A program made the translations under genes and the position numbers. From Mucidula mucida (taxonomy: Eukaryota > Basidiomycota > Agaricomycetes > Agaricales > Physalacriaceae): a stretch of 64,000 bases of DNA. Below, one piece after another: positions 23,545 through 34,726 of the stretch (within the stretch, counting starts at the first letter, position 1; every line of letters starts with the position of its first letter). The notes below the pieces were generated by a model. The model was not told the DNA's origin. It did no database searches and saw only the letters and a list, made by a program, of their open reading frames with translations. The stretch spans positions 434,001 to 498,000 of the forward strand of contig JADNYV010000012.1 in assembly GCA_015501055.1 (NCBI GenBank), in the 5' to 3' direction.

Positions 23545-24261
23545 ATGGGGGGACAACGCAAGGAGTTGGAAACATATTTGGCCAAGTACAGCTCGGGCGA
23601 GAACGTGAAGAAGGGGTGGACAGAACTCATCGCATGGCTCAAATTCCACAATACATCTCTCTGCAATGCGGCGGTTGCTGGGATGCAGCTCAAGGAATAC
23701 CCCGACTCCGATACGAACTCTGCGCTCTTCGTGCGCGTTCACAGATGCACCGACGAAGAACGTGGCGATCGTCCTGTCGAATCCAAGTTTTGCATCGTCA
23801 ACATCAGAATGGTGAATGTGGATCCCGATGATGATCCGATGGGTCTGACGGAGACATTGTGGCCATCCCGTTCATTCGTTGTCCAAGCCGGGAAGAAAGC
23901 CATGGGAAGAGACTACCGAGGTACCGGATTCCTCATGATTTCGTTCTTATACCAGTTCGCCAAGGACGTCAAGGAGCATGAAGTGTTCTTTCCCAAGTTT
24001 TTCAACTTCAACAAGGATACTGGTCGAGGCATCCCTAATCCGGAGTGGCGACAAGCACTTGCACGAAACTTGGATGAGGGTAGAAAGGTTGGACCATGGG
24101 AACTTACGATGGATGATCTGGATGCTGACGCGTGCATTACAGATCAAGTTTTGTTGCGGGAAAGTGGTGGAACTAGTTGGGGGTTGTTGCTGTGGGGGTT
24201 GGACACACGAAAAATCAGCTACACGCACTTTGCGTCTGCAGTAGATAAGTTGACTGTTTAA
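23545..24261 (+). CDS. Unrecognised intronless 238-residue protein
   Basis: I do not recognise this family. It is a single uninterrupted frame from ATG to TAA, unusual in a window where similar-sized genes carry several introns. Composition is globular, not low complexity: 'MGGQRKELETYLAKYSSGE', 'KKGWTELIAWLKFHNTSLC', 'KFCIVNIRMVNVDPDDDP', 'FFPKFFNFNKDTGRGIPNPE', 'KVGPWELTMDDLDADACI', 'SWGLLLWGLDTRKISYTHFA'. No signal peptide, membrane helix or obvious catalytic motif. The start is the first ATG, about 290 bp from the divergent uL16m start. Options are a lineage-specific gene, a retrocopy, or a captured foreign gene; none is shown. Confidence 0.65.
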   Translation: MGGQRKELETYLAKYSSGENVKKGWTELIAWLKFHNTSLCNAAVAGMQLKEYPDSDTNSALFVRVHRCTDEERGDRPVESKFCIVNIRMVNVDPDDDPMGLTETLWPSRSFVVQAGKKAMGRDYRGTGFLMISFLYQFAKDVKEHEVFFPKFFNFNKDTGRGIPNPEWRQALARNLDEGRKVGPWELTMDDLDADACITDQVLLRESGGTSWGLLLWGLDTRKISYTHFASAVDKLTV

Positions 24262-24594
24262 TTCGCGTCCGAACTTCGCGTACCATGGCCCGGCAGCCGT
24301 GGCTTTTACGTTGTGATAATACTTGATGTCTAAAGCTAGCTGAATGAGGCAATCGTAAGGGACGCGCCACGTCGATCGGCCAATTGGAAATCTGGAATCG
24401 GCCAAGTTGACAAAAATAACGCTACCTGTCTGGAAACAGAATGTACTATAAGGAGCAACATTTGAACGTATGCATATACTACTGACAAGCACGCACGTTA
24501 ACGTGCCAAAAGCTGTAATATAGGCAAGCCTGCCCGTTAAAGCGGTGCTTCGCCCCTCTCCCTCTTACCACCACGACAACCACGTTTGCTGGCA
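24262..24594. other. Intergenic, promoter of ceramide synthase
   Basis: 333 bp between two plus-strand genes. C/T-rich and CCACGAC-type sequence lies just before the downstream start codon; no coding signal. Confidence 0.5.
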
Positions 24595-26372
24595 ATGTCA
24601 ACCACCTTACCCAATGGAAAGTCGGACGCGTCCTTGGCCGCCAGCACTGGCCAAATTGAGTGAGTAGTTGGTCGTTCCTTCTTTACATTGCATGCTCATC
24701 GTGGAAGACGCGCTCCTGCCGACCATCTTGCAGGCCTCATGCCTCAAACGTGCGTCTATGGCTCACTATAGTCTTCCCTCCCACTCATATCAACACGCAG
24801 CCCGCTCGGCAGTCTGACGCCAGCGAGTGAGCGGAGCAGGTCACCCTATCTTCGTCCCTCCACGTCCTCTCACCCTTCTGTATCGCCTTTCCTAAGATGG
24901 GCTGTCATGCCAAGTTCGTTTCCCATTCCTCCATCCGCGCGCATTATCAACTCCAATATCTCTTTCAGCGGAGGCTTTCAAGATACTCATCGTGCCTATA
25001 ATTCTCTACCTCAATTGGGAACTGGTCGCTCCATGGATGGGCACATCCCTCGAAAGCATCATTTCCCCTTATTTGGGTCATTGTCCCGCCAGTGATTCGG
25101 GCTGTAACCCGTTCCAGGTCTTCTTCTTGCTTTCTCATTATGTGCCAACATCCTCGCCTGACGACCCACGCTATCAAAAAGGATATTACGATCTAGCATT
25201 CATCGCCTATTACATCGTGTTTTGGTCTATGGTTCGACAAATCATCACAGTGAACCTCTGTCAGCCAGTCGCTCGTTATTTTCGCATTCGCAAAATTAAA
25301 CTCGATCGGTTCGGTGAACAGGGATACGCGATGCTTTACTTTTTCGTCATGGGTTTCTGGGGCTATGTATGTCACTTGCATTTTTGTTTTTCTCCGAGTG
25401 ACATTTAGAAACAGCGCATAATGGGACAGCTACCTACATTTTGGTACCGCACCGAGTATTTCTGGCTAGGTTCGCATCTCTTCGTTTGCCTCCTTCAAGT
25501 CTAATCTCGCGACAGACTATCCTCATTGGGATATGAAACCCGAGCTCAAACGATATTATCTCATGCAAATGGCGTACTGGTGCCAGCAATTTCTTATTCT
25601 CATCCTTGGTCTGGAGAAGCCTCGAAAGGACTACGCTGTGCTAGTTGTTCACCATTTTGTAACAATTTGGCTTGTCGGGTGAGTTGCATGACATCTTCTA
25701 GTATCTTTCTGAACGCCCTTTCATAGCTGGAGTTACATGACTAATATGACTCGACTTGGAAGTGCCGTCTACATGAGTATGGATATTCCAGATTCCTCAT
25801 TGGCTGTGCGCTACATCTTGACTGGCAAGTATAATGTTGGCTGATGCGACGTTCTAGTTATCAATGCTCTTGAACTACATGCAAAAGGAACGCTCAAAAA
25901 CGATCGCCTTCGGGCTCCTTATAGTCTTGTGGACGTATGTGTTCCGCATTCGTTGCTAAGCATGGCTCCTCACCTCTTGTTAGCTACTTCCGCCACTACT
26001 TGAATCTTGTGATTCTATGGTCCGTCTGGTTTGAGTTCGAGTTAATACCGTATGTTTCTCTTCTACATCTACTCTCTTTGTGCACCGATTTACATTACGT
26101 GTCTACAGTGAAAAGGCGAGGGTGTGGCACCCACCTTCGGGTTATTGGATGCCTCCGTGGATAAAATACCAGATGTTCATCCCTCTGTCTCTTCTACAGG
26201 GCCTCAATCTGTTCTGGTACTTCCTTATCATGCGCATTCTCGTCAGGTAGGGACAATCACACCCACAACCACTCGAAAAAACCTAACTTGTTTTAGGACC
26301 TTGCTATATTCCAAACTTGATGACGAGCGCTCCGACGATGAAGATGAGGGCGACGATTGCAAGGAAGATTGA
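24595..26372 (+). CDS. LAG1: Sphingosine N-acyltransferase (ceramide synthase, Lag1/Lac1, TLC domain)
   Basis: ER-membrane enzyme joining sphingoid bases to fatty acyl-CoA to make (dihydro)ceramide. Start at 24595 ('MSTTLPNGKSDASLAAS'). After a Ser/Pro-rich leader the first membrane segment is 'FKILIVPIILYLNW' (about 24980). Next comes 'YYDLAFIAYYIVFWSMVRQI', then 'RIRKIKLDRFGEQGYAMLY'. The TLC core has 'YWCQQFLILILGLEKPRKDY' and the catalytic Lag motif 'VVHHFVTIWLVGWSYM' (about 25640-25740, with the two adjacent His), then 'GSAVYMSMDIPD', 'WTYFRHYLNLVILWSVW' (about 25930-26030) and 'QGLNLFWYFLIMRILVRTLL'. The tail 'DDERSDDEDEGDD' matches the CK2-type acidic end of fungal ceramide synthases. 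At least seven short introns. Stop at 26370-26372. Confidence 0.9.
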
Positions 26373-26589
26373 CATCCCAGACCGCGCGTTCCGACATTGA
26401 CGATCCCAGCTTTCGAGTTTGTCAAAGAGATACTGTGCGTATTGCTGCAGTGGTTGATAGAGAACCACCGATACGCGTTCTGCTCGTTCGGAAGTAGATT
26501 TCGTCGTCCGCAGGTACTGGCGACTCGTTAGAGATTATCATAATGTTGCATCCGATTCTCCTGGGTTCTGCCCGAAACAGGCATCTCCA

Positions 26590-27045
26590 GCTTCGTCCTT
26601 GCCATTGTCTCCAATGCCGACGTTGAGTATGGTTGACTGGATACTGCGACTTGAGGGATTGTTTCGAATGGCAAGAATTCGGAGAAGTCTCTGTTCTGGA
26701 GACTGATCAAGTCGGACTCATAGGCCGAAAGCTGTATCCGTTGTCGATACTGCCGACGGTGCAAAACTGAGCGTGTAACGTGGGTCCAAACAGTTTCCGT
26801 GGCGCGCATGCCAGGTTATACTCTGAGCGTGTTCAGGAAGCAAAATGTCGGGAGAAAGGTATTTCCGCCCTTCCAGTCGGCTAATTCATCAACTTGCCTT
26901 CGGTAGCATTTCAATTGCTCGTAGTACATGTCATTGCCAGCCAAGTACCCTGTGCTTCATTACAACTAACATTGTTCTTGGGCCATTGTGATCTACTACT
27001 GCGTTACCTCTGTGGTATTTGGTCTGTTTGAGGCGCTCGCCAGGG
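26590..27045 (+). pseudogene. COX18-like pseudogene fragment
   Basis: Plus-strand DNA at 26826-26950 closely matches the sense strand of the intact COX18-like gene (minus strand, about 32745-32870): reading 'RVQEAKCREKGISALPVG', a stop, then 'IASQV', against 'RVQEAKRQEQGVFTLPVG' and 'IASQV' in the intact gene. A second block at 26982-27030 reads 'AIVIYYCVTSVVFGLFE' against 'AVVIYWVTSAVFGLLQ'. The spacer between the blocks sits exactly where the intact gene has its last intron (GTACCC here, GTATCC there), but the acceptor AG is lost. A weaker match ('ANVES'-like) lies at 26590-26632. The retained intron position points to DNA-level duplication, not reverse transcription. Dead: in-frame stop, frame changes, lost splice site. 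Confidence 0.7.
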
Positions 27046-27874
27046 AGTTCTTGACATCTTGACCTTTCAAATGTTCCCACGGCGTCGTACATCCCTCTGT
27101 TCTCAACATCGTCGCAGATGAACCTGAATCCTAGTTTGCCGATATCCCGTGTGTCCTTCACTATCTTCCCACGTTCTGCCTGGAAATTTGCCCGTTCAGT
27201 CTACATGTCTTCTGTCCTTCCTTCATTATTTTCAGGAATCTGCGAGAGGCTGTTGCGCGAAAAGCGGAATGAGACGGAAGTACCAATAACGTGACACTAA
27301 CGAACATGCCCATTAAGATTGGCACACTCCCTTGCGACTGCCCTAATGCCACCCGAAAAGCCGGATATGATCGAGTTGAAGAGCAGTCAAGGGGCGAAGG
27401 GATGTCGATGAAAATGTCAGCCTTGTTGTCCAGTGTTGTCCTTCGGCGAGTCTAAGACCATAGGATTTGGTGAGTGTTCTGCCCGAGTCACGGAGATGGC
27501 GCCTGGATACGGTTGGTTAGCGCATTTTCGTAATGCAGGACAAGACCAGGTTAGAGAGCAACACAGCAAGAGTGCTTAAACGTGTTGAGCATGAGGCCGC
27601 CGTTAAACGTTCGTTTAGCCTCAATTTGCAGTCCGTCTCGACTCGGTGGTGATAGAGATCGGCCGGCCACTAAAGAAAGACTGATCGGGCCACACTCAGT
27701 GCATATGAGTGAAAACTTTAATTATTCACCCCAACTCATGTACAAGCCAGCTACCAACGAAGCTTGTGTTTGCGGTAAACGGAAATCATCCTTTCTTGAA
27801 CAACTTCAAAGGTGTTTGCATATTCTAACCATCAATCACCCCACGTGATCGTGCTCTCTTGTTCATTGACGACC
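27046..27874. other. Region without recognised gene upstream of CENP-A
   Basis: No recognisable coding motif on either strand. The left part could be further decayed sequence from the COX18-like duplication; the right part is the promoter side of the CENP-A-type gene. Confidence 0.45.
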
Positions 27875-28479
<605 letters not shown>

Positions 28480-28896
28480 CACGCTCTATATATTCCCATC
28501 TTTTTTTGTAAAGTGTTGTACTTCATCCTCTTATACGTATTCATCAATGGCAGACCAGGATTTTGTCAGTTAGCAAGTGTTCTGCCTTCCACTCAGTGCA
28601 CTGAACAAGCTGATGTCTACTCCTAGAGTAGGTGACCTTGCACTCATGTCGCACCGTGTGCGAATATCAGTGGTCGCATCATGTATCTGGACCTATCCCG
28701 AGGAGGACGGAAGACCCAGTCATTGCAATGAGAATTACTTCTATCATTTGCGTCTATGAGAGACGGTTCGACGGCAAACGCATTGAGGTACATAATAATA
28801 TACATGTAGCGATTAAATGAGTAGTATCTGAGAAAGTTCAGGCTCTATACAGCCTCTGCTCGATAATTTACACTCACTATATTAGAAGAAATAGTA
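28480..28896. other. Convergent intergenic region
   Basis: 417 bp between the 3' end of CENP-A and the 3' end of the GMC gene. No supported coding frame; AT-rich near 28780-28830. Likely two 3' UTRs. Confidence 0.5.
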
Positions 28897-31383
28897 TTAA
28901 AAGCCGTAGTCCCTCTTGATAATGTCGGCGGCCTATTGAGAGCACTTAGAATACGGAGCCAGAAGAAGAGGGACAAACGAACCTTCTCGGCGACGGCATA
29001 CACAGACTGCAAGATAGCGACAGATAACATGAAGGGGAAGACACCCGCATCAACAACGCGAACATTCGCGAGACCGTACACCTTGAGGAGTTCGAGACAA
29101 CGCCTCCCATCTCCTGTGGAGCCATGGCGGTGGTGCCAAGGTAGTGAGCAGTAGACTGATGAAGACTCTAGTCAGGCTCTGGGGAAGCGAATGCATAAAA
29201 AACGTACACCCATGTGCGAGCGGACATGAGCTATCCAGTCTTCGTTGGTCATAGTCTCGTTGGCGGGAGAGATAGAGCCTCGACAATACCAGAGCCCTGC
29301 ATCATCTCGCGGATGAACTTGGAGCCAGAAGCGAGGACGTTGGTGTCTGTGCATCATGAGCACCTTGTTAGGATATCCATCACACAGCTTATCACTCACC
29401 GACATCGTTCTGAGCAAACATAGGATCAATGGTAGGCGCCTCGGAGATGTTCGTGCTCTTGATGTGGGTGTGCCTGAGACAAGGGGTGCGTTAAGATGAC
29501 GACAGTAGTCGCATACGACGTATTCGCTATACAAGTCAGCTTCGTCCACTCCAACTTGAACTTGAAACTGACCCTTGGCGACGGAGCCAATACCACCCTG
29601 GGGCACAACAACGTATTGTACCCAAGCGACTTTGCCTTCCTCAGCCATGGTTTTGGTAGCCGCTATTTGGGCAGCGTGGAGACCGCTCTTTGGCGTCGTA
29701 GTTTCGATGTACTCCTCGATGGACGCCATGATGGTCTCATGATCCTCATCAGAAGCGAAGCTGTGAATAGACGTGGGTCCATTGACAGCGTTGGTGTATG
29801 AAAGAGGTCCAGTGCGGTTAGCGGCACTAGGGGAGGGGTCGGATGGAGGAGCGAGACTGCAGAAGGAGGACGTACTATTCATCGGCAGCGGCGGTAGCGA
29901 AGGTGGTGTTAAAGGTAAGCCAATCGAGGGTGGTGTAGCCTTCCTTGAGTTGGAAGTCGGAGTAGGTTACACAGTGGTCCTGGGAAAGGCAATCCATTGA
30001 GAACTGAGAGATGGAAAAGGAAGATATACTACTTACGTGGAAGTTCTCTCCAACGAAGGGGGAGTCGAGAACGACGTCGATTCCAAAGCTTTCCAAGATA
30101 GTAGCGTTTCCAACTCCGGACAATTCGAGAAGCTTTGGGGTAAGAATAGCACCTAAGTGACGTTCAGACCTTGAGGCAAAGTTCGAGCTAGATGTAAGTG
30201 GGATACTAACCAGCAGCCATGATGACCTCCAAGTTAGCATTCACAGTGTAAGTCTCACCGCCCCAGATGAATTCGACACCAGTGGCAATGGGCTCGGGGG
30301 TATCAGTGTTGAACAGAACCCTGGTGACGGTGGCTTCCGAAATGAGCTTCAAGTTTGGGCGGTCAGCGAACGGCTCATAGTACGCGTTGGCAGCATAGGA
30401 ACGCTCTCCAGTGATCGGATTAACAACACGAGAAGTATACTGAATTCCGGTGCCATTTCCACCATCCTTTATCGTCTGTTAGAAAGGCATCGCGCGCGGC
30501 GTACAGGTACGTACGGGGTTGGAGGTGGTGAAGACACCAAGATTGTTAGCACTTTGCACGATCGGAATCTCGATGTCAGAGTCCCAGTTGTCGTAGCTAG
30601 AGTTGATGTAACCGGAAGTTCCATGCACGCTCGCGAGCTCGGCAGAGAATTCTTGTCCGGGGAGGATGAGAGGTGGCGGAGTCCAAGTTTCACTCTTCAT
30701 GAAGTATGGGAGGAGTCCATCCCAAGTCCATTCGTCACCGTTGCCAAAGTCGTTACCCCAAAGATCATATTCGCTAGCAGAGGCACGAATCCATATCTAA
30801 CAGGATGCATTTCAAGAGGTGTGATGATATAAAATCGTGATATTTACCATAGTGTTAATGGCACTAGATCCGCCAAGGACCCTTCCACTCGGGTAACGGA
30901 CGATAGCACCGTCCAATCCAGTTTGCGGCTACGAGCATCGTCAATACGAACATGAAACCGCTCTGACAACACAGTTACCTCGGTGTTAAACATCCAATCG
31001 TACGAAGCATTTCCCTGGAGCTGAGAGCCCGTGCCAGACTCGGTACCAAGCACAGCGGGGCCGGTAGCACCGGGGGTGAGGATAAGGGCATCACCGGGAC
31101 GATAAGTGCCAGCCTCGAGAATACCAACGGTCACGTCCGGGTTCTCGGAAAGACGGTTCGCGACGACCAGTCCACTCGTGCCTCCGCCGACGACCAGAAA
31201 ATCGAAACCAGTGGCGGCAAAATCGGGGCCACTAGTAGGGGATACTGTGGCGATTTGAGTCTAAGGCGAAGTTCACAAGTAGGCAGCAATCGAAGACTTA
31301 CGCGCAGGCTCGTAAGCCGATGCAGTCGCTAAAAGCAGACCCATAGCACTGAGGCGGGAGACACTTTGGGAAAACTGAACCAT
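28897..31383 (-). CDS. GMC oxidoreductase (aryl-alcohol/glucose oxidase type), 3' part damaged
   Basis: Secreted FAD-dependent alcohol oxidase or dehydrogenase family. Start at 31383 with a likely signal peptide ('[19 protein letters not shown]'). FAD dinucleotide fold '[19 protein letters not shown]' (about 31190) and GMC signature '[13 protein letters not shown]' (about 30870) are intact; then '[19 protein letters not shown]' (about 30140). About ten introns. The C-terminal third is disrupted: one base seems missing near 29278 (between 'QGSGIVEA' and '[14 protein letters not shown]') and again near 29098 (between '[10 protein letters not shown]' and '[17 protein letters not shown]'). The first catalytic His is present ('[11 protein letters not shown]'), but the second is absent: '[19 protein letters not shown]' has Ala where the family has His or Asn. 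Ends 'KRDYGF' at 28897. Most likely a decaying or non-enzymatic paralogue, or in part sequence error. Confidence 0.8.
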
Positions 31384-32516
31384 GTCGTCGATGGGGTATG
31401 GTATTCGGCCTTCTTCCTACAGTTGTTTAAATAATGCTCCTTCGCGGGCGGAGCAGCAAGACGTTCATCTGCAAGCTTCGCATCAGCCGAGTGCGAATAT
31501 GCCTAGAGACAACAATTTGAATGCGCGTCGAATTTTGATCACGGCTGAGCTCGAGTAAAGCGAACTCCGTAGCGCCCAGACCGCCCATACGACGACGCTT
31601 TAGGGCAATACGCGACGGAATGCACGTGGGTCCGCAATATTTGAGCCATTCTCGGATTTTCTGCCAGTTGGAGGTTGGCGCCTCGGTTATTTACGGTTTC
31701 TAGACCGTTCAAAGACTCGAGATGGCCGCAAGAGGGGAGCTAGACTCTCTGCAAGGTCCATTTGCAGAACAAACATGACGGGGAGGAGTAAAGCAACGAA
31801 AGTGCCGCCATCAGTGGCAGTGCACCTTTAACTTGACTCTGCACACAAGGCAGGAGCCCAACCAACATATAGCTCCAAGAGCATTTTCTAGGGTCTTGAT
31901 CCTGGTTCACCTTGCAGGTCCATGGTCGCCATGTACGAGACTGCCGATCGCGCAAATCCCAAAGGTTGCACTATGAGCCGCGCGAGGATGGGAGGTTTTG
32001 AAACAAATCCCAAGCATTGCCTGTAATACGATCGCGCGCGCTATTTGGGCGTACGTTTGAGATCTATGCCTTTTCAGCAGATTCCAGTCTGGTGACTGAG
32101 GGGCGATCCAAATGGTCCTCGACGAAGTACGTCAAAATCATCTGTGAGAGAAACACGCGATCGCCACGCAGATCTTCAAATTTTAGAAGTTGTACTCCAA
32201 AGGCCATATCGGTATGGAAGACTGCGGCACTTCTCGCTGCTGAGGCGTTTCGCCTGATTGACTCTGGTGTCAATGTTCATGACGAGGATCACACGGGCAT
32301 ATTGATACGAATTGACATTCGAGAGGATACAGTACGTGAAAAGCAGTGTGCGAGTGGAAGAAATCCGGTAGGAAACATTAACATGTTCTGTGGAAACAAT
32401 AAGTTAGCTTTGATTTACGGTAGGAGAGGTGAATGTCATATTAGATCAAGAAGGCGTCAAGGGATCCCATCCACAAGGTTGGGTTCCTCCAACCACAGGT
32501 ATAGTCATTCGTGTCA
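31384..32516. other. 1.1 kb region without recognised gene
   Basis: Holds the GMC promoter on its left and the COX18 3' side on its right. The longest frame (plus 32017-32526) has no recognisable domain and faces an equally open minus frame ('SAAVFHTDMAFGVQLLKFED', about 32200), so coding is not supported. Could include a decayed gene. Confidence 0.4.
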
Positions 32517-33613
32517 TCAGAAATGAACGTACCATTTTTGGGTTTGTTTGAGAAGTTTTGGCGAGGGAGTGTCACGCCTGAGGATGGAAGATGCTCTTTG
32601 CTGGCGAACAGCGTTGAGTCGTGTGCGTCTCGTGTACTCCATCCACCACGTCTGTAACAAACCAAACACCGCAGAGGTAACCCAGTAGATCACGACAGCC
32701 TAGTGTATTGATAAATTTTTGAATTAAATGAAGGGGAGAAGAGCGTACACCGGATACTTGACTGGCAATGACAATACGGACAACCGAAACGCTGCGAAGG
32801 GCAAACCTGATGATTTTGCCGACTGGAAGGGTAAAAACGCCTTGCTCCTGACGCTTTGCTTCCTGAACACGAAGGGCTTCACGTTCATCAGCCGTCATGA
32901 ACCAAGTGCTCGACTCGACATTCGCCATTGTGACGAGGCCGAGCGCAATAGGGAAGCCCAAAGACTCGTCCTCAGATGAGAGTCTGGTTAGCGACAAGAA
33001 AGATTCAGAGTCGAATGCAGAGAACGGGTCGGTGGCAAGGTGGGCGAGAAACCAGCTGGAAGGAAGGAAGACGCTCAGTTGCACAACGGCAGGAAGTATC
33101 ATGGTAGGTAGCTGTTGGCATTTGTGTTCGGTACACAATGCACGCTGGTGCGATTTGAGCTAGAACGCGTCAACAACGGGCGCAGACTGAGCAGACGGAG
33201 AGGACTGACAACAGGTTTGATACGCTCGGAAAATGCCTTCTTCCACGCCTCTTTGTCGCCTTCAAACTTTTCTTTCCGCATTGCTGAAAGTACTTGATGC
33301 GTCACTTGTGGCCTCATCTCACGCAGCGCTGGTTCGACATAGTTCTGGTAGCGTATCATACGGTTGTTCCCCTGCACTCTGGTTGGAAAAGTGTTTAGAA
33401 GGGAGTGCAAATTGAGCATACCCATATTGCAACTGGCAGGATGCCGATACGAACGAGGATAGTGCCCAAGATGATTGTCGTGGAATATGGAGGCCAGCTT
33501 GTGGGATACGGCAGGGCGGTGGCAAGGTCAAGAAAGGCATCGGTGATGAAGCCGCGTCGCTGCGGTGGTAGTCGTCGAGCATGAGCGCGCGACAGATGGT
33601 AGGCGCGGAACAT
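32517..33613 (-). CDS. COX18: Mitochondrial inner-membrane insertase, Cox18/Oxa1 family
   Basis: Inserts membrane proteins, for Cox18 the Cox2 C-terminal domain, into the mitochondrial inner membrane. Start at 33613 with a basic presequence ('MFRAYHLSRAHARRLPPQRR'). Membrane segments: 'YSTTIILGTILVRIGILPVA' (about 33500), 'MILPAVVQLSVFLPSSWFL' (about 33080), 'LGFPIALGLVTMANVESSTW' (about 32940), 'IIRFALRSVSVVRIVIASQV' (about 32790), 'VVIYWVTSAVFGLLQTWWM' (about 32670). The matrix loop 'YVEPALREMRPQVTHQVLSA' fits Cox18 better than Oxa1, and the long C-terminal tail of Oxa1 is missing: it ends 'QTQKWYVHF' at 32517. Introns at about 33385-33425, 33100-33215 and 32698-32755. A broken copy lies 5.5 kb away on the opposite strand. 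Confidence 0.82.
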
Positions 33614-33745
33614 GAATGGACATGGCAGACTGGATCAATTGTCTCACGGTCTAGGCCTTACTTTCTTTATTTCGACTTGCACGCATGTGTCATTGTACAG
33701 TAAAACATAGCATAAAGTCATATAAGTCGCCCCCCGCATCCGCCA

Positions 33746-34508
33746 TCAGAATATCATCTGGTGAGGGAACTGGCCCTTGGAGAGACCCCACGACGCTGCC
33801 AAGTACTTTGCCAGATTTTCCGACTTCTTCACCGCAGCGACAACAGACTCATCGACAGCCTTCTGGTCAGCAGTCTTGGACTCTGGCAGAGGCTCCTTGG
33901 CCTTGGGCTTGCCGTCCTCGAAGAATTCGGCTTCTGCAGAGCTCGACTTTTTGGAGGCAGTCTTGGTGAAATATGCGTCCGTGAATTTAGCATCGAGCTA
34001 GAGATATGATGAGCAAATGATTACGATCAAGCCTGATTGTACGTACCGTAAACGAAATATCAACCTTGGTCGATGTGGCAATCACATATGCCTGGTTGAC
34101 ACGGCGCAGAGGGACACCGTTAATCTTGTATGGACCGGTGACCAGCAACAAGCCGCTCTCCAGTGACTTCAAGAAAACGACCCTCTTGCCCCGGAAACGA
34201 CCAGCAAGCAGAATCAAAACAGTGCCGGGTGTTATGGTAGGACGGATGTGTGTAGGTTTGGGGGTTTTGCGGCTCTGCTTGGGAACGCGAACATCATCCG
34301 CGGGATAGAAGCGGGGCGCCTTGGTCGTCGGCACAGCGCGCTTGCCACCGTTCTTGTCGCCACCGACAGTCTTCTCGACAGTCTCTGGGGCGGGTGCAGC
34401 GGCTGGCTTTTCAGATTTTTTGAGTCCCTTGTACAGGCCCCGCTTGGCCGCAAGTGTTGAGCGGGAGAAGCGACCGACGTGGGGGGCGATTTCTTTACTT
34501 CTGGCCAT
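33746..34508 (-). CDS. RPL6: 60S ribosomal protein eL6
   Basis: Cytosolic large-subunit ribosomal protein. Start at 34508 ('[17 protein letters not shown]'), followed by '[17 protein letters not shown]' and an Ala/Pro/Lys-rich linker. Core: '[20 protein letters not shown]' (about 34220), '[19 protein letters not shown]', '[19 protein letters not shown]'. One intron (about 33999-34047) precedes the last exon '[19 protein letters not shown]', ending 'GQFPHQMIF' at 33746-33748. The frame stays open upstream of 34508 to 34706, but that part does not look like eL6 and a CAG/ATG junction at the start suggests a 5' UTR intron, so the shorter start is preferred. Divergent from the RdRP gene, about 220 bp apart. 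Confidence 0.93.
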
Positions 34509-34726
34509 CTGTAAAGACGATAAGCAGTGCGCAATCACAAGCACGACGGCTACTTGCCTGTCTTGAGGTCGTTGAGGCGATGATAGCGTATAGCGCCCGT
34601 TTCGGCAGGTGGCTTTTGGAGCTGCATAGTTTTCGGTACACGCCGTGATAGCCTGCCGAGTCTTGATCTTATCTCCAAACCCTGGTCTTCCAACCCGAAC
34701 TACCATGATAGATTAGTAGCAGTCTT

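Noticed and set aside
26528..27352. Three minus-strand open frames of 60-93 codons as a possible gene
   Set aside because: The plus strand here is recognisable decayed COX18-like sequence, and the minus frames show no motif or splice logic.
32017..32526. 169-codon plus-strand ORF as a gene
   Set aside because: No motif, no partner exons, and the minus strand is equally open over part of it.
32728..32979. Plus-strand open frame of 83 codons
   Set aside because: It is the antisense of the COX18 coding exon; the minus strand has the conserved membrane segments.
34509..34706. Longer eL6 with an N-terminal extension
   Set aside because: The extension does not resemble eL6, and the family start 'MARSKEIAP' is at 34508; the open frame upstream is likely 5' UTR or intron.
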